Origin: Methylobacterium sp. 17Sr1-1
Lineage (GTDB): Bacteria > Pseudomonadota > Alphaproteobacteria > Rhizobiales > Beijerinckiaceae
Reading direction: 5' to 3'
NCBI RefSeq assembly: GCF_003173775.1
Contig: NZ_CP029552.1
Location: 2,314,501 to 2,378,500, forward strand
Length of the DNA: 64,000 nucleotides
Within the stretch, counting starts at the first letter, position 1; the number at the start of each line of letters is the position of its first letter. Shown here piece by piece: positions 1 to 8,417 of the stretch. The notes beneath the pieces were generated by a model that was not told where the DNA came from, searched no databases, and saw only the letters and a list, made by a program, of their open reading frames with translations. The translations under genes were made by a program, and so were the position numbers.

Positions 1-2
1 TC

Positions 3-791
3 GCGCAGTCGGTGTTCCAGGTCGGCGGCAATGCCGGCACGGCGCTCGGCCCGGTGCTCGCCGCCTTCATCGTGGTGCCCTTCGGCCAGCCGAGCGTCGC
101 CCTGTTCGCGGTCGCGGCGCTCGCCGGGTTCGTGGTGCTGAGCCTCGTCGGGCGCTGGTACCGCGACCGGCTCCGGGCCGGGGCCGCGCGGGGCAAGAAG
201 GGAGCTTCGGGCGCCCGAGCGCTGCCGCGCGCGAAGGTGGTCGGCACCATCGCGGTGCTGCTGGTGCTGATCTTCTCCAAGTATTTCTACATGGCGAGCC
301 TCAGCTCGTACTTCACCTTCTACCTGATCCACCGCTTCGGCGTGTCGGTGCAGCAGTCGCAGCTCTACCTGTTCGTGTTCCTCGGCGCGGTCGCGGCCGG
401 CACGGTGGTGGGCGGGCCGATCGGCGACCGGTTCGGCCGCAAGGTGGTGATCTGGGGCTCGATCCTCGGCGTCCTGCCCTTCACCCTGGCGCTGCCGCAC
501 GCCAACCTGTTCTGGACCGTGGCGCTGACCGTGCCGATCGGCCTGATCCTGGCCTCGGCGATGCCGGCGATCCTGGTCTACGCCCAGGAGTTGCTGCCCG
601 GGCGGGTCGGGCTTGTGGGCGGCCTGTTCTTCGGCTTCGCCTTCGGGATGGGGGGCCTGGGCGCCGCGATCCTGGGCGAGGTCGCCGACCACACCAGCAT
701 CGAGTTCGTCTACCGGATCTGCGCCTTCCTGCCGGCGGTGGGCCTGCTCGCGGCGTTCCTGCCGCGGCTCGAAGCGCCCAAGCCGGCCTAA
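3..791 (+). CDS. MFS efflux transporter, Fsr (fosmidomycin resistance) type, 5'-truncated by the window edge
   Basis: The reading frame is open from the first bases, so the true start lies upstream. The visible 263 codons hold about seven hydrophobic segments. The opening FQVGGNAGTALGP, the segment FSKYFYMASLSSYFTFY and the cytoplasmic-loop motif GDRFGRKV resemble, from memory, the C-terminal two thirds of Fsr-type major facilitator pumps, which export fosmidomycin and other small compounds across the inner membrane. A short basic linker near codons 55-70 fits the central loop between the two six-helix halves. The substrate here is inferred from family only. The gene ends about 80 bases from the convergent monooxygenase gene. 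Confidence 0.85.
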   Translation, partial: AQSVFQVGGNAGTALGPVLAAFIVVPFGQPSVALFAVAALAGFVVLSLVGRWYRDRLRAGAARGKKGASGARALPRAKVVGTIAVLLVLIFSKYFYMASLSSYFTFYLIHRFGVSVQQSQLYLFVFLGAVAAGTVVGGPIGDRFGRKVVIWGSILGVLPFTLALPHANLFWTVALTVPIGLILASAMPAILVYAQELLPGRVGLVGGLFFGFAFGMGGLGAAILGEVADHTSIEFVYRICAFLPAVGLLAAFLPRLEAPKPA

Positions 792-843
792 GCGAGCCTC
801 AATGCACCTCGCAGGGGCGGCATCGGCCGCCCCTGCCGCTTCG

Positions 844-884
844 CGTCACCCGGTCCTTCGTTACCCGGTCCTTCGTTACCCGGT
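844..884. repeat. 15-bp tandem repeat spanning the stop codon of the ABM gene
   Basis: Two identical 15-bp copies (855-869 and 870-884, plus-strand unit CCTTCGTTACCCGGT) follow a diverged partial copy (844-854). On the minus strand the copy at 870-884 carries the TAA stop of the monooxygenase gene (876-878). Because 15 is a multiple of three, further in-frame stops fall at 861-863 (TAA) and 846-848 (TGA). Confidence 0.9.
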
Positions 885-1196
885 CTTGGCGACGGTCTGG
901 ATCGTCTCGAACCCCTCGAATTGCGGGTGGCCGAGATAGAGCGGCTTCGTCCCCGGGGCACGGCTATGTGCCTTGCGGAACTGCTCGGAGCGGGTCCAGG
1001 CCTCGAAATCGGCCTTCGAGGACCAGATCGTGTGCGAGGCGTAGAGGATGTGATCCTCGGCTTCCGGCCCGCGCAGCAGGTGGAACTCGACGAAGCCCGG
1101 CATCTCCCCCAGATGGCTGTCGCGCCCGAGCCAGACTTGCTCGAAGTCCTGGGCGGCGTCCTTGTAGACCTTGAACCGGTTCATGGCGATGAACAT
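876..1196 (-). CDS. Antibiotic biosynthesis monooxygenase (ABM) domain protein
   Basis: This 106-residue protein is the size of a single ABM/dimeric alpha-beta-barrel domain. It begins MFIAMNRFKV, has a central ASHTIWSSKADFEAWTRSEQF segment split by helix, and keeps the pattern of a beta strand, an acidic helix and an FxxAH segment seen in small haem-degrading or quinone monooxygenases such as HmoA and YgiN. The ATG at 1196 is chosen because AGAGGG lies nine bases upstream; a longer in-frame start would add nine residues with no family match. Substrate cannot be read from sequence. The stop codon lies inside a 15-bp tandem repeat. Confidence 0.75.
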   Translation of the reverse strand: MFIAMNRFKVYKDAAQDFEQVWLGRDSHLGEMPGFVEFHLLRGPEAEDHILYASHTIWSSKADFEAWTRSEQFRKAHSRAPGTKPLYLGHPQFEGFETIQTVAKTG

Positions 1197-1339
1197 GACG
1201 GGCGTCCCTCTCGGCGTTCGCACGGCCCCATACTAACGGCCCGGGATGCTCCCGCATCGGGCCGTCGGACCCACTCGACATCGTCGATGCCGAGCCCGAA
1301 CAACCGGAAGACCGGGTTCGGCGACAATGCGGGGATGGA

Positions 1340-1368
1340 ACCACAGGTCGTCGTCGACGGCCTGTGGT
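1340..1368. repeat. 29-bp near-perfect palindrome
   Basis: ACCACAGG pairs with CCTGTGGT and the pairing continues through CGTCG/CGACG across a single G-T wobble, with one unpaired central base. The arms are 14 bp. It lies roughly 80 bases before the terminator-like hairpin and may be a folded RNA domain or a protein-binding dyad. Confidence 0.6.
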
Positions 1369-1445
1369 CTTGCGGGCCCGGCCGGTGAGATGGGAACCGT
1401 TGCGCGATCGACAAGGTGACCCGGCGGGGGCAGCCGGAACCCACC

Positions 1446-1486
1446 GGAGGGCCACCTGCGCGAGCGGTCCTCCTCAGTATTTTTTT
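1446..1486 (+). terminator. Orphan intrinsic terminator-like hairpin
   Basis: GGAGGGCC (1446-1453) pairs with GGTCCTCC (1466-1473) with one G-U wobble, followed six bases later by seven T residues (1480-1486). It would act on plus-strand transcripts, yet no plus-strand gene ends here, so it may close a short untranslated transcript starting after about 1200. Confidence 0.45.
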
Positions 1487-1853
1487 CACCTTTGTTCCCT
1501 TGGGGAATTCGCTCGGAGCGTGTAGACGTGAGTTGGGTTGCATGGCAGACCCGCATCCGCGTCGTCAGCTTGGCGACAGGGTAGCCTCGAGCGGACGGGG
1601 ACGAGTGGTTTTCCCGCACCCGGTCCGGAGCGAACGCTCCGGCGGGGCGGGCGAGCCAGGATCGGGACGGGCGAACGGGGGAGTGAGCGGACCGGATGCG
1701 AGGCGTCTTCGCTGCCGGCCCGGTGACGAACGTCAGCGAGGGGGCCGGAGCGGGGAGCGCCGGCCGGCGCGGGCATGGACGACGCGGGACGGCGGCCCTC
1801 TGGAATCGGGGAGGGGGCTTCCGGCAAGCCAGCACGTGAGATGTCGAGGACCG

Positions 1854-2270
1854 ATGCCCAAGCAAACCACTGAGGTCGACCGTCTCGTCGGAGTCCGCAT
1901 CACGGCCCTGCGCAAGGCCAAGGGGCTGAGCCAGACAGCCCTGGGCAACGCCGTCGGCGTGACCTTCCAGCAGGTGCAGAAATACGAGAAGGGGCAGAAC
2001 CGCGTCGGCGCCGGCCGCCTGCGCGAGATCGCCCGGTTGCTCGAAGTGCCGGTCTCGGCCTTCTTCGAGGACCAGACCGGCGGCGAGACCGGCGACGACA
2101 ACGTGTTCGGCTTCCTGAGCGCCCAGGGCGCGATCGAGCTCCTGCGCGCCTACGTGCAGATCGAGGACGAGCAGCTGCGCCGCGAGGTGCTGGCGATCGT
2201 CCGCTCCGCCGCCCGCCTCGGTCGCCACGCCGCGGCGGTGAACGGCGAGGACAGCGCCGCCGCCGAGTAG
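1854..2270 (+). CDS. XRE-family helix-turn-helix transcriptional regulator
   Basis: The 138-residue protein has an N-terminal Cro/CI-type helix-turn-helix at about residues 12-67 (core LRKAKGLSQTALGNAVGVTF, then QQVQKYEKGQNR) and a C-terminal helical extension. This is the architecture of the short XRE regulators common in alphaproteobacteria, which often control stress or cell-envelope genes. The start ATG at 1854 gives MPKQTTEVDRLVGVR; longer in-frame starts add low-complexity arginine-rich sequence. No linked target operon is evident, and the next gene (cobB) converges on it 15 bases away. Confidence 0.88.
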   Translation: MPKQTTEVDRLVGVRITALRKAKGLSQTALGNAVGVTFQQVQKYEKGQNRVGAGRLREIARLLEVPVSAFFEDQTGGETGDDNVFGFLSAQGAIELLRAYVQIEDEQLRREVLAIVRSAARLGRHAAAVNGEDSAAAE

Positions 2271-2285
2271 AGGCGGGGCTGCTTT

Positions 2286-3623
2286 TCAACGCAGCCCGAC
2301 GAGGTGGAAGAAGCTGCCGCTGACCCGGCCGCGCCGGTGCCCGGCGAGGCCCGGGCTGCGGCCTTCCGCGTCCGTCACCTCGGCCAGGGCCTCGTCGGGC
2401 CCCGGGGGCGGGGTGAGTTCGCTCGCGTAGTGGAACTCGTGGCCGACGAGGCCCTGCCCGGCGGTCCCGAGGGCGCCGCCGCCGACGAGCGTCGCGATCC
2501 GGTAGCCGAGATGCAGGCGGCGCTTCGCGTAGGAGGTCGCGACCGGCAGCAGGCCGGCCATGCGGTGGGTCGTGCCCTCCGCATCCTCCAGGCTCTCTCC
2601 CAGCACCATGTAGCCGCCGCACTCGCCGTGGACCGCCCGGGTTTGCGCGAAGGCGCGCAGCCCGTCGAGGAAGCGCGACGCGGCGGCGATCCGGCCGGCA
2701 TGCAGCTCCGGATAGCCGCCGGGCAGCCAGCAGGCGTCGCAACCGGCCGGCGGCGCCTCGTCGGCCAGCGGCGAGAAAGGCACGATCTCGGCCCCGGCGG
2801 CGCGCCAGCCGGCCTCGAGATGCGGGTAGACGAACGAGAACGCCGCGTCGCGCGCGACCGCGAGGCGCTGGCCGGGCGGCGGCGGCAGGTGACCGATCGC
2901 CGGCTCCGGGACGCGCCCGGCGGCGGCGGCCACCACCGCGTCGAGGTCGATCGAGGCCTCCGCCAGATCGGCGAGGCGGTCGAGGCGGGCGTCGAGGTCC
3001 GCGGTCTCGCCGGCCTGGATCAGCCCGAGATGGCGCTCGGGGAGAACCAGCGCGGCCTCCCGCGGTACCGCGCCGAGGACCGGGATCCCGACCCGGGTCA
3101 GCCCCACCTCGACGAGGCGGCGATGGCGCGGGCTTGCCACCTTGTTGAGGATCACGCCGGCCAGCCGCAGGCGCGGGTCGTAGGCCCGGACCCCGAGGGC
3201 GGTGGCGGCGGCCGATTGCGCCGCGCCCGAAACGTCGAGAACCAGCACCACCGGCCAGCCGTAGCGGGCGGCGATGTCGGCATTGGCGCCGCTGCGGCCC
3301 TCTTCCGCCACCACGCCGTCGAACAGGCCCATCGAGCCCTCGGCGATCAGGAGATCGGAGTCCGCGCCGGCCCGGCCCGCCACCGCGTCGAGGAGGGCGC
3401 CGTCCATGGCGAAGCTGTCGAGGTTGTAGCTCGGCCGGCCGGTGGCGGCGGCGTGGAAGGCCGGGTCGATGTAGTCCGGCCCGCATTTCGCCCCGGCGAC
3501 CGAGAGCCCCCGGCGGCGCAGGGCCCGCAGCAGGGCGAGGGTCACGGTGGTCTTGCCGGAGCCGGAGCGGGCGGCGGCGACGAGGAGGCCACGGGCGGGG
3601 CGTGCGGTCACGACGGGTTCCAT
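2286..3623 (-). CDS. cobB: Cobyrinate/hydrogenobyrinate a,c-diamide synthase
   Basis: This enzyme amidates the a and c carboxylates of the corrin ring using glutamine and ATP. The 445-residue protein has the expected two-domain layout. The N-terminal dethiobiotin-synthetase-like ATPase has GSGKTT at residues 21-26 followed by AGAKCGPDYIDPAFH. The C-terminal class I glutaminase-like domain has its cysteine at 335 in GECGGYM and a late histidine at about 440 in SGSFFHLV. The ATG at 3623 is chosen because it sits just before the conserved LLVAAARSGSGKTT; the open frame continues 25 codons upstream without similarity. It is divergent from cbiD, with 56 bp between the starts. Confidence 0.93.
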   Translation of the reverse strand: MEPVVTARPARGLLVAAARSGSGKTTVTLALLRALRRRGLSVAGAKCGPDYIDPAFHAAATGRPSYNLDSFAMDGALLDAVAGRAGADSDLLIAEGSMGLFDGVVAEEGRSGANADIAARYGWPVVLVLDVSGAAQSAAATALGVRAYDPRLRLAGVILNKVASPRHRRLVEVGLTRVGIPVLGAVPREAALVLPERHLGLIQAGETADLDARLDRLADLAEASIDLDAVVAAAAGRVPEPAIGHLPPPPGQRLAVARDAAFSFVYPHLEAGWRAAGAEIVPFSPLADEAPPAGCDACWLPGGYPELHAGRIAAASRFLDGLRAFAQTRAVHGECGGYMVLGESLEDAEGTTHRMAGLLPVATSYAKRRLHLGYRIATLVGGGALGTAGQGLVGHEFHYASELTPPPGPDEALAEVTDAEGRSPGLAGHRRGRVSGSFFHLVGLR

Positions 3624-3679
3624 TGTCTCGCGCGAACGGCGCGCATTCACCGCGCCGGCCCGCGGTGATACCACGCCGC

Positions 3680-4783
3680 ATGGATGCGACACGACCACGG
3701 GAGACCCTGCGCCGCGGCTGGACCACCGGCGCCTGCGCGGCCGCCGCCGCCAAGGCGGCCTATGCGGGCCTCGTCACCGGTGTTTTCCCGGACCCGGTCG
3801 AGATCCCGCTGCCGAGCGGCGCCCGCCCGGCCTTCGCCCTGGCGCGGACCGGCACGATCGAGGACGGCGCCCTCGCCGGGGTGGTGAAGGATGCGGGCGA
3901 CGACCCGGACGTGACCCACGGGGTCCTGGTCCTGGCGACCGTCCGGCGCGGCGTGCCGGGCTCCGGCGTCGCGTTCCGGGCCGGGCCCGGCGTCGGCACC
4001 GTGACCCGGGCCGGCCTGCCGCTGCCGGTCGGCGAGCCGGCGATCAATCCGATGCCCCGGCGCATGATCGCTGCGGCGATCATGGAGGCGGCGACCGGCC
4101 TCGGCGGTCCGGCGGACGTGGTGGTGGAGATCGCGATCCCCGGCGGCGAGGCGCTGGCGCAGAAAACCCTGAACCCGCGGCTCGGCATCCTCGGCGGCCT
4201 GTCGGTGCTCGGCACCACCGGGGTGGTGGTGCCCTATTCCTGCGCCGCCTGGATCGACAGCATCCACCGCGGCATCGACGTCGCCCGCGCCGGCGCCCTC
4301 GACCACGTCGCGGGCGCCACCGGATCGACCTCGGAGGAGGCGGTGGCCCGCCTCTACGATCTGCCGCCCCAGGCCTTGATCGACATGGGCGACTTCGCCG
4401 GCGGCATGCTGAAATACCTGCGCCGCCATCCCGTCCCGCGGGTCACGGTGGCCGGCGGCATCGCCAAGATGGCGAAGCTCGGCCACGGCCTCCTCGACCT
4501 GCATTCCCGCTCCGGCCCGGTCGACCTCGCTTGGCTGTCGGAGCGGGTGGTGGAGGCCGGCGGCGCGCCCGACCTCGCCCGGCGGGCGGCGGGGGCGAAC
4601 ACGGCGCTGGAGGTGCTGCAACTGGCGCAAGGCAGCGACCTGCCGCTCGCCGATCTCGTCGCCCGCTACGCCTGGGCGACGGCGGCGAAGGCGCTCTCGG
4701 GCTCGGGCAGCTCGCTGGAGGTGGTGGTGTTCGACCGGGACGGGGGGCTGGTCGGGCGGGCGCCGTTCCATCCGGTGGGGTGA
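3680..4783 (+). CDS. cbiD: Cobalt-precorrin-5B C1-methyltransferase CbiD
   Basis: The family transfers a methyl group from S-adenosylmethionine to C1 of the corrin ring. The 367-residue product begins with the characteristic LRRGWTTGACAAAAAKAA and contains GPGVGTVTRAGLPLPVGEPAINP and GGLSVLGTTG, the signature blocks of CbiD. It is typical of the anaerobic route, yet here it sits among aerobic-pathway genes (cobG, cobN). CobF, the usual aerobic C1 methyltransferase, is not in the window, so CbiD probably supplies that step. The ATG at 3680 is preferred over upstream in-frame codons because the family starts close to this motif. Confidence 0.93.
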   Translation: MDATRPRETLRRGWTTGACAAAAAKAAYAGLVTGVFPDPVEIPLPSGARPAFALARTGTIEDGALAGVVKDAGDDPDVTHGVLVLATVRRGVPGSGVAFRAGPGVGTVTRAGLPLPVGEPAINPMPRRMIAAAIMEAATGLGGPADVVVEIAIPGGEALAQKTLNPRLGILGGLSVLGTTGVVVPYSCAAWIDSIHRGIDVARAGALDHVAGATGSTSEEAVARLYDLPPQALIDMGDFAGGMLKYLRRHPVPRVTVAGGIAKMAKLGHGLLDLHSRSGPVDLAWLSERVVEAGGAPDLARRAAGANTALEVLQLAQGSDLPLADLVARYAWATAAKALSGSGSSLEVVVFDRDGGLVGRAPFHPVG

Positions 4784-5028
4784 GCGGCTTGGCCTCGCAG
4801 CGACATGGCCGACGCCCGCCCGGTCGCGGCCAGCCCCCAAGTCTGCCCCAGATTCAAGTCTGCGCCGAAATGAGGATCGTCGGTTCCCAACGTCACCATA
4901 ACCGGGCTGCAAAAGACCGCAGGTTCATGCCATACCCGATCCCGATGCGGCCACGCGATCCGGCGGCGTGACCCGCCCTGCATCCGCCGGGGAGGGCGCG
5001 CGCCCGGCCGGTTCCGCTGGGGACCCTC

Positions 5029-5847
5029 ATGCGCATCCACGTCGGCTGTGAAATGACCTACGACTTCGCGCACGACACGCCGGTCGTCGCGATGCTGAAC
5101 GTCCACGCCTCCCGGTTCTCCGATCTCGAGAAGCCGGATTACCTGCTCACGGTGCCGGCCGTCCCCCTGGAAGGCTATCGGGACACGTTCGGGAACTGGT
5201 GTAATCGCTTCGTCGCTCCGACCGGGCGCTTCACGCTCAGGACGGACACGATCGTGCGCGACCACGGCAACTGGGACATGACCGACACGGCGGCGCGACA
5301 GGAGGCCGTGCAAAGCCTGCCCGCGGAGACGCTGCTCTACCTTCTCGGCAGCCGGTACTGCGAGACCGACCGCCTGTCGCAGACCGCCTGGGACCTGTTC
5401 GGGACCACGGAGCCGGGATGGGCGCGGGTGCAGGCGATCTGCGACTACGTGCACGACCGCATCGGCTTCGGCTACGAGCATTCGCGATCCACCCGCACGG
5501 CGTTGGACGCCTTCGAGGAGCGGCGCGGCGTGTGCCGCGACTACGCCCACCTCGCGATCGCCTTCTGCCGCTGCCTCAACATCCCGGCCCGCTACTGCAC
5601 GGGCTACATCAGCGACATCGGCCTGCCGCCGCCGCATTCCCCGGGCGATTTCGCGGCCTGGATGGAGGTCTATCTGGGCGGCCGCTGGCATACGTTCGAT
5701 CCACGCAACAACAGCCCGCGCATCGGCCGGATCCTGATCGCCTACGGACGCGACGCGGCCGACGTCCCCCTGACGCTGACATTCGGGCCGAACACCCTCG
5801 TGAACTTCACGGTGACGACCCAGGAGGCACAACCGATCGCTACGTGA
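5029..5847 (+). CDS. Transglutaminase-like cysteine protease family protein
   Basis: The 272-residue protein carries a complete papain-like transglutaminase triad: Cys169 in RRGVCRDYAH, His221 in GRWHTFD and Asp224. The N-terminal 120 residues form the beta-rich domain seen in bacterial proteins of this class (start MRIHVGCEMTYDFAHDTPVV). No signal peptide is visible, so it is probably cytoplasmic. Such proteins are often linked to cyanophycin-like or peptide-bond chemistry, but the neighbours here (cbiD and cobM) give no functional clue. It lies 245 bp after cbiD and converges on cobM, so it is probably its own transcription unit. Confidence 0.85.
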   Translation: MRIHVGCEMTYDFAHDTPVVAMLNVHASRFSDLEKPDYLLTVPAVPLEGYRDTFGNWCNRFVAPTGRFTLRTDTIVRDHGNWDMTDTAARQEAVQSLPAETLLYLLGSRYCETDRLSQTAWDLFGTTEPGWARVQAICDYVHDRIGFGYEHSRSTRTALDAFEERRGVCRDYAHLAIAFCRCLNIPARYCTGYISDIGLPPPHSPGDFAAWMEVYLGGRWHTFDPRNNSPRIGRILIAYGRDAADVPLTLTFGPNTLVNFTVTTQEAQPIAT

Positions 5848-5884
5848 CGAGTTTCAGGACCGTGGCCCGTGACCGGCCACGCGC

Positions 5885-6688
5885 TCATCCTCGCGTGGTC
5901 GTGTGTTCGCCGGGACCGGTCGGAGCGGCGACGGCCCCGCCCGGCCGGAACCGCCGGTCGTAATCCGCCGCGTACAACGCGCTCTCGCGAAACGTCGTCG
6001 CCCCGAGCGCCGGGCCGACCAGGATCAGCGCCGTGCGCTCCAGCCCCGCCGCAGCGACTTGGCCCCCGATATCGGCCAGGGTCCCGCGCAGGACCCGCTC
6101 GTCCGGCCAGGTGGCGCGAAAGACCACGGCGGCCGGGCAGTCCGGGCCGTAATGCGGGATCAGCTCGGCCACCACAGCCTCGATGACGTGGATCGACAGG
6201 TGCACGGCGAGCGTCGCGCGGGTCGCCGCGAAGGCGTCGAGGCGCTCGGTCTCCGGCATCGCCGAGGCGCGGCCGCTGGTGCGGGTGAGCACCACCGACT
6301 GCGCCACCTCCGGCACCGTCAGCTCGCGTCCCAGCACGGCCGCTGCCGCCGCGAAGGAGGGCACTCCGGGGGTGAGATCGTAGGGGATGCCGAGGCGATC
6401 GAGGCGCCGGGTCTGCTCGGCCACCGCGCTCCAGATCGACAGGTCGCCGGAATGCAGCCGCGCCACCTCGAGACCGGCCGCGTGGGCCGCCGCCATCTCG
6501 GCGACGATCGCGTCGAGGGAGAGGGGCGCGGTGTCGACGATCCGGGCGCCTTCGGGGCACCAGGACAGGATCTCCGGCGCCACGAGCGAGCCGGCATGCA
6601 GGCAGACCGGGCAGCGGGCGATGAGGTCGCGGCCGCGCACGGTGATGAGGTCGGCCGCGCCCGGGCCGGCGCCGATGAAGTGGATCAT
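5885..6688 (-). CDS. cobM: Precorrin-4 C11-methyltransferase
   Basis: This S-adenosylmethionine-dependent enzyme methylates C11 during ring contraction to precorrin-5. The 267-residue protein starts [19 protein letters not shown], the tetrapyrrole methylase glycine motif. It continues with [14 protein letters not shown] and the CobM/CbiF hallmark [13 protein letters not shown], followed by [12 protein letters not shown]. Its ATG overlaps the cobE stop as ATGA, so it is translationally coupled as the last gene of cobL-cobE-cobM. Length and motifs match the family well. Confidence 0.94.
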   Translation of the reverse strand: MIHFIGAGPGAADLITVRGRDLIARCPVCLHAGSLVAPEILSWCPEGARIVDTAPLSLDAIVAEMAAAHAAGLEVARLHSGDLSIWSAVAEQTRRLDRLGIPYDLTPGVPSFAAAAAVLGRELTVPEVAQSVVLTRTSGRASAMPETERLDAFAATRATLAVHLSIHVIEAVVAELIPHYGPDCPAAVVFRATWPDERVLRGTLADIGGQVAAAGLERTALILVGPALGATTFRESALYAADYDRRFRPGGAVAAPTGPGEHTTTRG

Positions 6689-7194
6689 GACGAAAGGGCG
6701 TCTCCGCTGGCGGCGAGCGCGCAGGTGGCGCCCGCCGAGGCGATGCGGGGCAGGACGAGGCGGCCATCGGGGCCGGCGGCCGCGAGGGCCGCCGCTTCGG
6801 CCAGCGACCCGACGCCGCGCAGGGCCTCGATGCGGACCGAGCGGGTGACGACGCGGCGGCCGGCCTCGCGCAGGGCCTCGACCCCGATGGCGACGAGGGG
6901 CACGCCCAGGGACTCGGCCGCCTCGACGATGGCCCGGTCGCCGGCCCGGTCCGCGGCGGTGGCGAGCGCGGCGAGCCGCGCGCCCGGCAGGTCGGCCTGG
7001 CGCAAGGCGTCGGCCACCAGCGCAAGGATCTCGTCGGCCGTGGTGGCGTGGCGGAAGCCGATGCCGGCGATCAGCGCACGGGGCGCGTCGGTCCCGGGGG
7101 TGCGGGCGAGGCCGTGCAGGAGAGGTGGCGGCGGGGCGCTGCCTGGAACCCGTGCCTGGATGATCGCGGGCGTCACGGCTTCGTCAGCGCCCAT
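6685..7194 (-). CDS. cobE: Cobalamin biosynthesis protein CobE (CbiG C-terminal-domain type)
   Basis: The protein of about 169 residues matches the small CobE/CbiG-C domain: [19 protein letters not shown] near residue 45 and a later region containing [14 protein letters not shown]. In aerobic cobalamin synthesis CobE is needed but its exact chemical role is unsettled; the homologous CbiG domain takes part in opening the delta-lactone ring of the anaerobic route. The start at 7194 (MGADEAVTP) gives a 22-bp overlap with the end of cobL, and the stop overlaps the cobM start. The N-terminal 30 residues look non-conserved, so an internal start is possible. Confidence 0.82.
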   Translation of the reverse strand: MGADEAVTPAIIQARVPGSAPPPPLLHGLARTPGTDAPRALIAGIGFRHATTADEILALVADALRQADLPGARLAALATAADRAGDRAIVEAAESLGVPLVAIGVEALREAGRRVVTRSVRIEALRGVGSLAEAAALAAAGPDGRLVLPRIASAGATCALAASGDALSS

Positions 7195-8417
7195 TGCGTC
7201 ACCGGCATCGCAGGGCGCCAGCCGGTGAGGTGGCCGACCGGCTCGGCCCGCGCGACCGAGAGGCGCCGCAAGCTGCCGCCGCGCTCGGAATGCAGGCGCA
7301 GCAGCAGCGCCTCGCTCTCCAGCGTCACCGCGTTGGCCACGAGACGCCCGCCCGTCGGCAGAGCCTCCAGCACCGCCTCGACCAGGGCCGGATCGGAGAC
7401 CCCGCCGCCGAGGAAGGCCGCGTCCGGCGCCGGCAGCCCGGTGAGGCTTTTTGGCGCCCGCCCGACCACCACCCGGAGGTCCGGCACGCCGAGGTTCAGC
7501 GCGTTGCGGCGGATGCGGGCGGCGCGCTCCTCCCTGGCCTCGACCGCGACCGCGCGGTTGGCGGCATGGCGCAGGCACCATTCGATGCCGATCGACCCGG
7601 AGCCGGCGCCGACATCCCACAGGAGCTGGCCGGCGCGGGGCCGCAACGCCGCGAGGGTGACGGCGCGGATCTCGGCCTTGGTGAGCTGGCCGTCGTTCTC
7701 GAACCAGGCATCGTCGAGGCCGGGGCTGAGCGGGATCACCCGCGCGTCGGCCTCCGCCGCCACCTCGATCGCGACCGTGTTGAGCGGGTCGATCCCGTTC
7801 TCCGAGAAGTCCGCGGCGAGGCCGGCGCGGCGGTGCTCGCGGGGACCGCCCATCGCCTCGAGCACGGTCAGGCGCGAGCGCGGGAAGCCGCGCTCGGTGA
7901 GAAGGCCCGCCAGCCTCGCCGGCGTCGTCCCGTCCCAGGACAGGACGAGGAGCCGGGCCCCGGGCTGGAGATGCGGGATCACCCGCTCCGGCGCCCGCCC
8001 GTGCAGGGTCAGGCAGACGGTCTCGGCCAGCGGCCAGCCGAGGCGGGCGGCCGCGAGGCTGAAGGCGGAGGCCTGCGGGAAGGCGGCGATCTCCCCCGCC
8101 GGCACCAGCCGCGCCAGTTCGGCGCCGACGCCGTAGTGAAAAGGATCGCCGGTGGCGAGGACGCAGGTCGGTCGCCCGCGCCGGGCGAGGATCGCCGGAT
8201 AGGCGTCGGAGAGCGGGCTCGGCCAGGCCAGGGTCTCGGCGGACAGCGGCGCGGCGAGGTCGAGGTGGCGGCGCCCGCCGATCACCAGCCCGGCGCGATC
8301 GAGGGCGGCCGTTGCCGCCAGCGACAGCCCGGCCCGCCCGTCCTCGCCGATGCCGACGATGAACAGCCACGGTGACAGGCTCGACTCGGGGGAAGCCTCA
8401 GGCGAGAAGGCGGCCAT
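7173..8417 (-). CDS. cobL: Precorrin-6Y C5,15-methyltransferase (decarboxylating)
   Basis: CobL methylates C5 and C15 and decarboxylates the C12 acetate. This is the fused form. An N-terminal CbiE-like tetrapyrrole methylase ([30 protein letters not shown]) is followed by a CbiT-like Rossmann methyltransferase with SAM motif [16 protein letters not shown] near residue 260. At 414 residues it has the family's normal length. Three possible ATG codons lie close together (8429, 8423, 8417); 8417 has GAGGA five bases upstream. With that start its codon shares bases with the divergent cobK start. Confidence 0.92.
   Translation of the reverse strand: MAAFSPEASPESSLSPWLFIVGIGEDGRAGLSLAATAALDRAGLVIGGRRHLDLAAPLSAETLAWPSPLSDAYPAILARRGRPTCVLATGDPFHYGVGAELARLVPAGEIAAFPQASAFSLAAARLGWPLAETVCLTLHGRAPERVIPHLQPGARLLVLSWDGTTPARLAGLLTERGFPRSRLTVLEAMGGPREHRRAGLAADFSENGIDPLNTVAIEVAAEADARVIPLSPGLDDAWFENDGQLTKAEIRAVTLAALRPRAGQLLWDVGAGSGSIGIEWCLRHAANRAVAVEAREERAARIRRNALNLGVPDLRVVVGRAPKSLTGLPAPDAAFLGGGVSDPALVEAVLEALPTGGRLVANAVTLESEALLLRLHSERGGSLRRLSVARAEPVGHLTGWRPAMPVTQWALTKP

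Larger units (their letters stand above)
1197..1853. other. Long intergenic region with hairpins, no convincing gene
   Basis: About 650 bases separate the ABM gene from the XRE regulator. Open frames here are short, basic or arginine-rich and look like GC-rich shadows. Two structures stand out and are listed separately: a near-perfect palindrome at 1340-1368 and a terminator-like hairpin at 1446-1486. They could belong to an unannotated plus-strand RNA. Confidence 0.5.

Noticed and set aside
1416..1853. N-terminal extension of the XRE regulator to 284 residues
   Set aside because: The extra residues are Arg/Gly-rich and span the hairpin and T-run region; the conserved regulator starts at 1854.
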